Source of the DNA: an uncultured Bacillota bacterium
GTDB taxonomy: Bacteria; Bacillota; Dehalobacteriia; UBA7702
Length of the DNA: 64,000 nt
Reading direction: 5' to 3'
NCBI GenBank assembly: GCA_934702375.1
Contig: CAKUYE010000012.1
Coordinates: 1-64,000 of the forward strand
Below are positions 7,618-15,249 of the stretch, piece by piece. A model generated the notes under the pieces. That model saw only the letters and a program-made list of their open reading frames with translations. It had not been told where the DNA came from and did not search any database. The position numbers were made by a program, and so were the translations under genes. Numbering within the stretch: the stretch's first letter is position 1; each line of letters starts with the position of its first letter.

Positions 7618-7669
7618 GATTTCACCTCCTTGTTAGCGATAAAACTGTTATTGTTCATAACACCAGATA

Positions 7670-7698
7670 AGTTTAACACATTTGGAGCAAAAAGGCAA
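7670..7698 (-). promoter_or_regulatory. rpsT promoter
   Basis: On the minus strand, TTGCCT (7693-7698) and TAAACT (7670-7675) are separated by 17 bp, upstream of the rpsT RBS. Confidence 0.6.
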
Positions 7699-7710
7699 GG
7701 AAAATTTATG

Positions 7711-7738
7711 TAATATTTTTTGATTGTGGTCATATCAT
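7711..7738 (+). promoter_or_regulatory. Candidate sporulation sigma-E promoter of spoIIP
   Basis: TAATATT (7711-7717) fits the sigma-E -35 pattern KMATATT, and CATATCAT (7731-7738) fits 6 of 8 positions of the -10 pattern CATACANT. The 13-bp spacer is one base shorter than usual. spoIIP belongs to the sigma-E regulon in Bacillus. Confidence 0.35.
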
Positions 7739-7756
7739 AGAAGGGGAGGACATCTT

Positions 7757-8755
7757 ATGAATTATTTACGCTATCGTAGCCGCCGATTGTTCGGAAAAGC
7801 CCTGGCGATCGCTTTGGTGATATGCTGCTTTGGTTTGGGGATCTCTTTTGGATATTATTACGAAACCCCGGGAGCTTCGAAAATTTCCTTTGGCACAGCT
7901 TTCAAAACGATTTTATTTTACGGCGGTGATGTATCTCGTTGTCCCGGATATTTGGCATCTCTGCCAAAATTTTCGGATATCGAGACTGACAATGGGTCTT
8001 CCCTTGGGGCCTGGGAAGTTACCTATTATCACGATGAAAAAACCGATACCGATGTGCCGGTATTTTACGGTGAAACGATTTCCGACGGCGGTGTGAAAGC
8101 GGCGATGGGTACGGCGCTGCTTCGTGTTTCCGATGCCCGAGAAGTGCCTTTGGAGGCGGTGGAGCCGGAAAAGATATCGGTTTTGATTTATTGTACCCAT
8201 ACTGCGGAATCTTACGACGGAAAAGCCGATGAGGACGGACGTGGACAGGTTCTCGCTGCGGCCCATCATCTGGCAGACACTTTGACCTCAGTCTATCATA
8301 TCGGTGCTGTTGTCAGCGATACGGTCCATGATTCTCCGGACTGGTATCGGAGCTATACCAATTCCAAAGCTACCGCTGCGGAAATGATGTCGCAATATCC
8401 CGATGCCGACCTGATCATTGATTTTCACCGTGACTCCGGTTTGAAAAAAGCCGATTGTACCGTCGGCGTTGACGGTCGGGATGCGGCTTCCTTGCTGTTG
8501 GTGGTGGGCAGTGATCAGACATTGGCTCACCCCAACTGGGAAAAGAATTGGGAAACGGCAAAGGCCGTTGGTGCCTGCATTGATGAGGTGAATCCCGCCT
8601 TACTTCGGGGGATTCGAGTTCAAAAGGGCCGATACAATCAGCATTTGTCGGAAAAATGTATTTTATTGGAGGTTGGTACCGAGTTGAATACTCTGGCGGA
8701 AGCGGAGTACAGTACGGAATTGGTGGCGGAAGCTATTGCAAAATATCTGCAATAA
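7757..8755 (+). CDS. spoIIP: Stage II sporulation protein P, septal peptidoglycan hydrolase
   Basis: SpoIIP is a membrane-anchored amidase/endopeptidase that thins septal peptidoglycan during forespore engulfment, working with SpoIID and SpoIIM. The protein has 332 residues with an N-terminal membrane anchor (about 14-34) and a C-terminal SpoIIP/amidase domain from about 138. Metal-site and catalytic candidates are H148 and E151 in CTHTAESY, H224 in IIDFHRDS and E305 in LLEVGTELN. The start at 7757 follows GGGGAGGA (7743-7750) by 6 nt. Its position just upstream of the lepA/hemW block matches many spore formers, though it shows only that sporulation ancestry is retained. Confidence 0.9.
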   Translation: MNYLRYRSRRLFGKALAIALVICCFGLGISFGYYYETPGASKISFGTAFKTILFYGGDVSRCPGYLASLPKFSDIETDNGSSLGAWEVTYYHDEKTDTDVPVFYGETISDGGVKAAMGTALLRVSDAREVPLEAVEPEKISVLIYCTHTAESYDGKADEDGRGQVLAAAHHLADTLTSVYHIGAVVSDTVHDSPDWYRSYTNSKATAAEMMSQYPDADLIIDFHRDSGLKKADCTVGVDGRDAASLLLVVGSDQTLAHPNWEKNWETAKAVGACIDEVNPALLRGIRVQKGRYNQHLSEKCILLEVGTELNTLAEAEYSTELVAEAIAKYLQ

Positions 8756-8786
8756 CTGGAAATCTTCAAAAGATATGACATTTCTT

Positions 8787-8815
8787 TTGAAAGATGGGAA
8801 GAAATGTAGTATAAT
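8787..8815 (+). promoter_or_regulatory. murJ promoter
   Basis: TTGAAA (8787-8792) and TATAAT (8810-8815) have an ideal 17-bp spacer, about 30 bp before the murJ start. Confidence 0.8.
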
Positions 8816-8847
8816 ATAATCAGACTATTTTGTACCGGAGTAAGTGA

Positions 8848-10533
8848 ATGTCTGATTTAATAGAAAAAGAAGTTGCAGAATCGGAAAGCCGGGCGGCAGT
8901 TGCCACAGAAAGCGCTCCAAAGGAGAGCGCTCCCCAAAAGATCAAAGGGGATTCCGTGGCGCATTCGGCGGTTGTTGTGATGTTGGCGATGATCGTTTCC
9001 CGAGTTTTGGGATATATTCGGGATGTGATCATTTATGCCCAGATCGGTCAAAATCATTTTACCGATGCCTACAATGCCGCTTTTAAAATCCCGGACTGCA
9101 TTTATATGATTCTTGTAGGCGGCGCCCTCAGTGCCGCCTTTATTCCCGTGGTTTCTTCTTATCTTGCCAAAGGAGAAAAGGAAAAGGTATGGCAGTTTTC
9201 CAGCGTGGTAATCAATGTGATCTCCTGTTTGCTGCTGGTGCTGGTGGTTATCGCCTATATTTTTGCCCCTCAGTTTATCGGCTTTTATGTCAGCGGCTTT
9301 GATGCGGAAACGCTGCAGCTTACCGTTGTATTGACCCGTATCATGCTCCTGCAGGCGGTGCTGATGGCAATGGCCGGTATTTGCCAGGGCTTGCTGCAAT
9401 CTTTTAAGATCTTTACCCCTACGGCGGTGGGCTCGGTGCTGTATAATGTTGGGATCATCGTTGTTGGGGCGGCCTTTAGCGGTTTGATTGAGAAGCATTT
9501 CCCCGGTTACGGCATTACCGCCTTTTCCCTCGGTGTGGTTGCTGGGGCCTTTGGTAATTTTATTGTACAGGCTCAGGCTTTGCGGAAAGTGGGGATGCAC
9601 TACCATTTTTCCTTTGATATTCACAACGAAGGTTTTAAGAAGATGGTAAAGCTGATGCTGCCGGTGTTTATCAGTCTTGGTGCCGTACAGCTCAATCTTT
9701 TTGTGAATTCCGGCTTGGCTTCTCACCTTCATTCCGGGCTGCTTTCGGCTTTGAATACGGCCCAGAGATTGATGCAGCTGCCGGTGTCCATTTTTGCCGT
9801 TTCCATCGCTATGGCGGTATTTCCGGTGCTTTCCCGGGAGGCAGCCCTGAATCAGCTGGATGATTTTCGGAAGGATTTTGTTTACGGTATCCGTACCATC
9901 CTTTTTATTATGATTCCTTTTTCGGTGATGCTGGTGGTATTGGGCGTACCCTTTATCCGCTTTCTTTATGAGATTGGTAAATTCAACAGCTCCAATACCG
10001 AAGCCGTGGCCTTTGCCCTTTATTTTTACTGCATCGGTATTTTTGCCTATGGCTGTATTCAGGTGCAGAATCGGGCTTTTTATGCCTTTCAGGATACAAA
10101 AAAGCCGGTGATGGTGGCGGTATCCGGAGTTGCCATCAATCTGATTTTAAGCATCGTTCTTGTGCGCTATCTGGAGCAGGGAGGATTGGCTTTGGCCTAT
10201 TCCGTTGCCGGCGTTTGCAATATGACCTTTCTGTTTATTTTATTAAAGAAAAAAATGAGAAATATCGGTTTGAAAGAGATCGCTGTTTCCGTTTTCAAAA
10301 CCTGCATCGCTTCGGCGGCGATGGCCGCTGCGGCATTTGCGATATCCCGAGGCAGTGAGTACCTCTTTGGTGTAGCCAACAAAGGCACCCAGATGCTTCA
10401 GCTTTTCAGCGCCGGTATCATCGGTCTTTTGGTCTTTTTCCTCTTTGCCAAATGGATGAAAATGCCGGAGACCGCTACAGTGATCCGAACGATGAAGCGG
10501 AAATTCTGCCGCGGGAAAAAGAAACAAGCTTAA
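8848..10533 (+). CDS. murJ: Lipid II flippase MurJ (MviN family)
   Basis: This 561-residue polytopic membrane protein of the MOP superfamily has about 14 membrane helices and would flip lipid II across the membrane for peptidoglycan synthesis. Family motifs include a VSRVLGYIRD-type first helix, NHFTDAYNAAFKIPD, LQSFKIFTPTAVGSVLYN and the QNRAFYAFQDTKKPV loop. An unusual hydrophilic N-terminal extension of about 35 residues, rich in Glu, Ala, Ser and Lys, precedes helix 1. GGAG at 8837-8840 supports the start. lepA follows after 12 bp, so the two are probably co-transcribed. Confidence 0.92.
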   Translation: MSDLIEKEVAESESRAAVATESAPKESAPQKIKGDSVAHSAVVVMLAMIVSRVLGYIRDVIIYAQIGQNHFTDAYNAAFKIPDCIYMILVGGALSAAFIPVVSSYLAKGEKEKVWQFSSVVINVISCLLLVLVVIAYIFAPQFIGFYVSGFDAETLQLTVVLTRIMLLQAVLMAMAGICQGLLQSFKIFTPTAVGSVLYNVGIIVVGAAFSGLIEKHFPGYGITAFSLGVVAGAFGNFIVQAQALRKVGMHYHFSFDIHNEGFKKMVKLMLPVFISLGAVQLNLFVNSGLASHLHSGLLSALNTAQRLMQLPVSIFAVSIAMAVFPVLSREAALNQLDDFRKDFVYGIRTILFIMIPFSVMLVVLGVPFIRFLYEIGKFNSSNTEAVAFALYFYCIGIFAYGCIQVQNRAFYAFQDTKKPVMVAVSGVAINLILSIVLVRYLEQGGLALAYSVAGVCNMTFLFILLKKKMRNIGLKEIAVSVFKTCIASAAMAAAAFAISRGSEYLFGVANKGTQMLQLFSAGIIGLLVFFLFAKWMKMPETATVIRTMKRKFCRGKKKQA

Positions 10534-10545
10534 TGTGAGGAATGT

Positions 10546-12345
10546 ATGAAACAGGAAAATATCAGAAATTTTTGTATTATTGCCCATATTGACCACGGAA
10601 AAAGCACCCTTGCCGACCGTATTCTGGAAATGACCGGTACTGTGGCCAAACGGGATATGGAAGAACAGATCCTTGACAGCATGGATCTTGAACGGGAGCG
10701 GGGGATTACCATTAAGCTTCAGGCGGTACGGATGAATTATACCGCCGATGACGGTGTACAATATGAATTGAATTTGATTGATACCCCGGGACACGTGGAC
10801 TTCAATTATGAGGTATCCCGAAGCCTTGCCGCCTGTGAAGGGGCTTTGCTGGTGGTGGATGCCGCCCAGGGGATCGAAGCCCAGACCCTTGCCAATGCTT
10901 ATCTTGCGGTGGAAAATGATTTGGAGCTGATCCCGGTTATCAATAAGATCGACCTTCCCAATGCCGACCCCGAGGCGGTGATGGAACAGATCGAGGAGGT
11001 TTTGGGCATTGATGCTTCCGATGCGATCCTTGTTTCTGCCAAAACCGGTCAGGGGGTAAAGGAAGTTCTTGAGGCTGTGGTAAACCTTATTCCGCCCCCC
11101 AAAGGCGACCCCAATGGGGAATTGCAGGCCCTGATTTTTGACTCCCGGTTTGATGCCTATAAAGGGGCAATTCCCTACGTTCGAGTCATGAACGGAGAGG
11201 TGAAAAAAGGTACCCGCATTGCCATGATGGGCACGGAAAAGGTTTTTGATACCGTGGAGGTCGGTGTCTTTGCACCCCAGCCTAAGCTGGTGGATAAGCT
11301 TAGCGCCGGTGATGTCGGCTACATTGCCGCCAGTATCAAAAACGTAAAAGATACTCAGGTCGGCGATACGGTGACCAATGCGGCGGACCCTGCACCGGAA
11401 CCCTGGCCCGGTTACCGCAAGGCCATGCCGATGGTTTATTGCGGGATTTACCCCATTGAAAACAACGACTATGATAATTTGAAGGATGCCCTGGATAAAT
11501 TGGCATTGAACGATTCGGCTCTGGAATACGAACCGGAAACCTCGGCGGCTTTGGGCTTTGGTTTCCGCTGCGGCTTCCTGGGACTCCTTCATATGGAGAT
11601 CTTTGAAGAACGGTTGGAGCGGGAATATAATCTGGATCTCATTACTACGGCACCAAGTGTGGATTATATGGTTTATCAGACCGACGGCTCCATCTACCAT
11701 ATCTCCAACCCCAGCGATATGCCGGAGGTGCAGAAAATCGACCATCTGGAGGAACCCTTCGTAAAGGCTACAATCATGTCGCCCAAGGATTATATCGGCT
11801 CCATTATGGAGCTGGTACAGGAACGCCGGGGGATTTTCCGTAATATGGAATACATCTCTACCACCCGGGTGATGCTTACCTACGATGTGCCTTTGAGCGA
11901 AGTGATTTACGATTTCTTTGATCAGCTGAAATCTCGTACCCGGGGCTATGCTTCTCTCGACTATGAATTTGCCGGCTACCGCAAAACCGATTTGGTGAAA
12001 TTGGATATCCTCGTCAACGGTGACCTTGTGGATGCCCTTTCCGCCATTGTTCATAAAGAGAATGCTTACCGCCGGGGCCGTCAGCTTACGGAAAAGCTGC
12101 GCAAGCTGATTCCCCGGCAGCTCTTTGAAGTCTCCATTCAGGCTGCCATCGGTAATAAGGTCATTGCCCGGGAAAGCGTGAAAGCTTTGCGGAAAAATGT
12201 AATCGAAAAGTGTTACGGCGGCGATATTTCCCGTAAACGCAAGCTGTTGGAAAAACAGAAGGAAGGGAAAAAGCGCATGAAGCAAATGGGGAATGTGGAG
12301 ATCCCTCAGGAAGCCTTTATGGCCGTATTGCAGCTAGAGGATTGA
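10546..12345 (+). CDS. lepA: Translation elongation factor 4 (back-translocating GTPase)
   Basis: LepA/EF4 is a ribosome-dependent GTPase that remodels elongating or initiating ribosomes. All family features are present in 599 residues: G1 AHIDHGKST, the G2/switch region RERGITIKLQ, G3 DTPGHVDF, G4 NKID, an EF-G-like domain II, and the LepA C-terminal domain ending in RKRKLLEKQKEGKKRMK and VEIPQEAF. Length is typical. hemW begins one base after the stop codon, an order conserved widely in Bacillota. Confidence 0.97.
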   Translation: MKQENIRNFCIIAHIDHGKSTLADRILEMTGTVAKRDMEEQILDSMDLERERGITIKLQAVRMNYTADDGVQYELNLIDTPGHVDFNYEVSRSLAACEGALLVVDAAQGIEAQTLANAYLAVENDLELIPVINKIDLPNADPEAVMEQIEEVLGIDASDAILVSAKTGQGVKEVLEAVVNLIPPPKGDPNGELQALIFDSRFDAYKGAIPYVRVMNGEVKKGTRIAMMGTEKVFDTVEVGVFAPQPKLVDKLSAGDVGYIAASIKNVKDTQVGDTVTNAADPAPEPWPGYRKAMPMVYCGIYPIENNDYDNLKDALDKLALNDSALEYEPETSAALGFGFRCGFLGLLHMEIFEERLEREYNLDLITTAPSVDYMVYQTDGSIYHISNPSDMPEVQKIDHLEEPFVKATIMSPKDYIGSIMELVQERRGIFRNMEYISTTRVMLTYDVPLSEVIYDFFDQLKSRTRGYASLDYEFAGYRKTDLVKLDILVNGDLVDALSAIVHKENAYRRGRQLTEKLRKLIPRQLFEVSIQAAIGNKVIARESVKALRKNVIEKCYGGDISRKRKLLEKQKEGKKRMKQMGNVEIPQEAFMAVLQLED

Positions 12346-12346
12346 T

Positions 12347-13477
12347 ATGCGATTTTTATATGTACATATTCCGTTTTGTGTGGAAAAATGCAATTACTGT
12401 GATTTTGTTTCGGGCAAAGCCTCTCCGGAAGAGCGGGAGGCATATTTGCCGTTGTTATTGAAGGAAGCCGATTTCTATCGGGAGGAAAAATCTGAGGGCG
12501 GTTTATTGACGGTCTTTTTTGGCGGCGGTACACCGTCGCTGCTGACGGTAAATCAACTGGAAATGCTCCTGAAAGGGTTTCAGGAGCGCTTTGGCTTTGC
12601 CGAGCAGATGGAAATCACTCTGGAAGCCAATCCGGAAACGGTTTCCCGCCGCTATTTGAAGCAGTTGCGCCGTCTTGGTATAAACCGCATTTCCTTTGGC
12701 GCCCAGGCCTTTCAGGATCATCATCTGAGAGCGATGGGGCGCATCCACAACAGTCAGGATATCGAAAATGCAGTGAAGGCAGCAGAAAGCGTTGGCTTTG
12801 ATAATATCAATATTGATTTGATGTACGGTCTTCCCCGTCAGACCATGGCAGAGTGGAAGGTGAGCTTGGAAAAGGCCACGGCATTGCCGGTGACTCATAT
12901 CTCTACCTACGGTTTAAAGCTCTCGGACCGCACCCTGTGGGGAAAATGGGTTCAAGAAGGACGGTTGGAGCTTCCCGGGGAAGATCTCAATGCCGATATG
13001 CAGCTTTACGCCATGGAATATTTGGAAAAAGCCGGATTCCCTCGCTATGAAATCTCCAATTTTGCTAAGATCGGTTATCCCTGCCGCCACAATACCGCTT
13101 ACTGGATTCGTAAGGATTATCTCGGGTTGGGCTTAAATGCTTCTTCTCTTTTTAACGGTAAGGTTCGGGCACGGAATGAAAGCACCCTTGCCGCCTATAA
13201 GGAAAAGTTGGATAACGGTATGCTCCCCTGGGCAGAAAGGGAAGTCCTGACGGAGCAGGAAATCATGGAAGAAGAAATCATTCTGCCGCTGCGCTTGATT
13301 TGGGGCCTTGATGTGAATGCTTTTGCCCAAAAATACGGCAGTGATTATTTTGCACAAAAAAAAGGTCAAATGGTCAAACTTTTTGACGCAGGCCTGTTGA
13401 CGGTGGAAGAAGGCCAGCTCAAGCTCACGGAAAAGGGTGTTTTATTGAATAACGAAGTCCTTTCGACGCTGATTTAA
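12347..13477 (+). CDS. hemW: Radical SAM heme chaperone HemW
   Basis: This protein belongs to the oxygen-independent coproporphyrinogen oxidase family but fits HemW, a heme-binding chaperone, by position next to lepA and by length (376 residues). The radical SAM cluster cysteines are C11, C15 and C18 in FCVEKCNYC. Further landmarks are GGGTPSLL, LEANPETV, RISFGAQAFQ and a C-terminal HemW domain with LRLIWGLDV. In this clade the gene is often retained without a full heme pathway, so a role in heme delivery to a specific enzyme is only inferred. Confidence 0.9.
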   Translation: MRFLYVHIPFCVEKCNYCDFVSGKASPEEREAYLPLLLKEADFYREEKSEGGLLTVFFGGGTPSLLTVNQLEMLLKGFQERFGFAEQMEITLEANPETVSRRYLKQLRRLGINRISFGAQAFQDHHLRAMGRIHNSQDIENAVKAAESVGFDNINIDLMYGLPRQTMAEWKVSLEKATALPVTHISTYGLKLSDRTLWGKWVQEGRLELPGEDLNADMQLYAMEYLEKAGFPRYEISNFAKIGYPCRHNTAYWIRKDYLGLGLNASSLFNGKVRARNESTLAAYKEKLDNGMLPWAEREVLTEQEIMEEEIILPLRLIWGLDVNAFAQKYGSDYFAQKKGQMVKLFDAGLLTVEEGQLKLTEKGVLLNNEVLSTLI

Positions 13478-13491
13478 CGAAATTGGCCTAT

Positions 13492-13519
13492 TGACAATTT
13501 CGGAAGTTAGTGCTATCCT
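13492..13519 (+). promoter_or_regulatory. Heat-shock operon promoter
   Basis: TTGACA (13492-13497) and TATCCT (13514-13519) with a 16-bp spacer and a TG at -15/-14 form a vegetative-type promoter just upstream of the CIRCE operator. Confidence 0.8.
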
Positions 13520-13523
13520 TTAT

Positions 13524-13550
13524 TTAGCACTCAAGAGAAGTGAGTGCTAA
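13524..13550. promoter_or_regulatory. CIRCE operator (HrcA binding site)
   Basis: TTAGCACTC-N9-GAGTGCTAA is a perfect match to CIRCE. It lies between the promoter and hrcA, so HrcA should repress its own operon and release it on heat stress. No second CIRCE was seen before dnaK. Confidence 0.97.
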
Positions 13551-13566
13551 CAAAAGAGGTGATATC

Positions 13567-14595
13567 ATGGATGAGAGAAAACAACGGGTGTTGAGAGCCA
13601 TCATTATGGATTATATCAATACTGCAGAACCGGTAGGCTCTCGTACCATTGCCAAAAAATATAATCTTGGCGTCAGCTCGGCAACGATTCGTAATGAAAT
13701 GTCTGATCTGGAAGAGCTCGGTTTGATCGAGCAGCCTCACACTTCTGCCGGCCGTGTTCCTTCGGATAAAGGGTATCGTTACTATGTGGATCATCTGATG
13801 GATGAGGATGACCTTGTTTCCGGGGAACGTGATATGATTCGTAATTTTTTCACGGATCGCTTTAATCGCCTTGATCAGCTTTATCATGAGACCTGTAAAG
13901 TTTTGTCGGAGCTTTCGCCTTACGTAACGATGATCATGACGCCGACCAAAAGCACCGGTACTTTGGAACAGCTTCAGCTGATTCCGGTATCGCCCTTTCA
14001 GGCCGTTATGGTTCTGGTAACCGATGTGGGGCTTGTTCACCACCGCACCATTGATTTCCCGGTGCCGGTTTCCAACGAACGGCTGAAAGAGATCGGCGAC
14101 GTTTTGCTGAAAAAACTGAAAGGCCGCAACATCGGTGATGTGAATACCACGCTGATGCAGGAAATTTCCCATGAGCTTCAGGCGGAGCTTGATATTGTGG
14201 ACAGTATCTTCGATATGATGAGCGACGCTGTGAAGAGCAGCGGTGAAGAAAAGGTCTTTTTGGAAGGCACGCTGAAGATTTTGAACCAGCCGGAATTCAA
14301 CGATGTGAACCGGGTGAAAGAAGTTTTATCCTTCCTGCAAAATGAGGATATTTTAAAAGAGCTTCTTCACGGTAAAAACGGCATCGGTATGAACTTTACC
14401 ATTGGCGATGAGCTGAGCAGCGATAAGATCAATCGTTGTTCGATGGTGACCTGTACTTATAGTATCAACGGCAATACCGTGGGGAATATCGGTATCTTAG
14501 GCCCGACCCGAATGGAATATGCCAAAAGCGCATCTCTTATTCGGGAAGTTGCAAAGCAGCTTTCCACGGTTCTTGACCATAACCCGAAAAAATAA
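13567..14595 (+). CDS. hrcA: Heat-inducible transcription repressor HrcA
   Basis: HrcA (342 residues) binds the CIRCE element immediately upstream and represses the hrcA-grpE-dnaK-dnaJ operon. The N-terminal winged helix has RTIAKKYNLGVSSATIRNEMSDLE and AGRVPSDKGYRYYVD; the C-terminal HrcA domain ends with GILGPTRMEYAKSASLI. The ATG at 13567 follows AGAGGTGA; an upstream in-frame GTG at 13540 lies inside CIRCE and is unlikely to be used. grpE begins 11 bp downstream. Confidence 0.97.
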   Translation: MDERKQRVLRAIIMDYINTAEPVGSRTIAKKYNLGVSSATIRNEMSDLEELGLIEQPHTSAGRVPSDKGYRYYVDHLMDEDDLVSGERDMIRNFFTDRFNRLDQLYHETCKVLSELSPYVTMIMTPTKSTGTLEQLQLIPVSPFQAVMVLVTDVGLVHHRTIDFPVPVSNERLKEIGDVLLKKLKGRNIGDVNTTLMQEISHELQAELDIVDSIFDMMSDAVKSSGEEKVFLEGTLKILNQPEFNDVNRVKEVLSFLQNEDILKELLHGKNGIGMNFTIGDELSSDKINRCSMVTCTYSINGNTVGNIGILGPTRMEYAKSASLIREVAKQLSTVLDHNPKK

Positions 14596-14606
14596 CGGAG
14601 GCAAAT

Positions 14607-15179
14607 GTGACAAAAGAGGAACTGAAAGAAAAAGAAGAAACGAAGACAGAAGATGAAGCCGTAACCGCCGAAGAAACGGAAACCGAAGAAGCACCGGCAG
14701 AAACCGGAGAGGACGAAGCGGAAGAAGCCGAAGAAGATTTGGCCGCCGAGCTGGAAGCCGCAAAAACGGAACTGGCGGAAAAATCCGATCAATACCTGCG
14801 TTTGCAGGCGGAATTTGATAACTTCCGTCGTCGTACCATCAAAGAAAAAGAAGATTTGCGTCAAACCGCCAATGCCGATTTGCTCAGCGATCTCTTACCG
14901 GTCCTGGATAATCTGGAACGGGCTTTGGTTCACGCCGAAGGCAGTCCGATTTTGGAAGGTGTCGTGATGGTGCAAAAGCAGCTGCTGGAAATTTTGAACC
15001 GTGTCGGTTTGGAAAAAGCCGGAGCCGAAGGGGAAGCCTTTGATCCGAAATTCCACGATGCGATTATGCAGGAAGAAAAGGAAGGTACCGAATCCGGTAC
15101 GATCCTGGAGGTCCTTCAGCCCGGTTATAAATACCATGACAAACTTCTGCGGGCGGCCATGGTAAAGGTTGCCAAATAG
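14607..15179 (+). CDS. grpE: Nucleotide exchange factor GrpE
   Basis: GrpE (190 residues) releases ADP from DnaK. Translation starts at a GTG (14607) after CGGAGG, since the overlapping ATG at 14605 runs into an immediate stop. Residues 1-55 are an acidic, low-complexity tail. A long coiled coil follows, then FDNFRRRTIKEKED and the beta-wing region with GEAFDPKFHDAIMQ and LQPGYKYHDKLLRAAMVKV. It is the second gene of the heat-shock operon. Confidence 0.97.
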   Translation: MTKEELKEKEETKTEDEAVTAEETETEEAPAETGEDEAEEAEEDLAAELEAAKTELAEKSDQYLRLQAEFDNFRRRTIKEKEDLRQTANADLLSDLLPVLDNLERALVHAEGSPILEGVVMVQKQLLEILNRVGLEKAGAEGEAFDPKFHDAIMQEEKEGTESGTILEVLQPGYKYHDKLLRAAMVKVAK

Positions 15180-15249
15180 TAGCTGATTTTATTTGATACG
15201 CATAATTTTTTACATTTTATATAATCTAAAATAGTATGGAGGTATTTTT

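Noticed and set aside
10243..12285. Long minus-strand open frame (about 680 codons) opposite lepA
   Set aside because: It lies antisense to a fully conserved lepA and the end of murJ, has no family resemblance and reflects codon bias of the real genes.
15180..15249. Separate HrcA-controlled dnaK promoter
   Set aside because: A TATAAT is present, but no CIRCE and no good -35 were found, so independent heat control is not supported.
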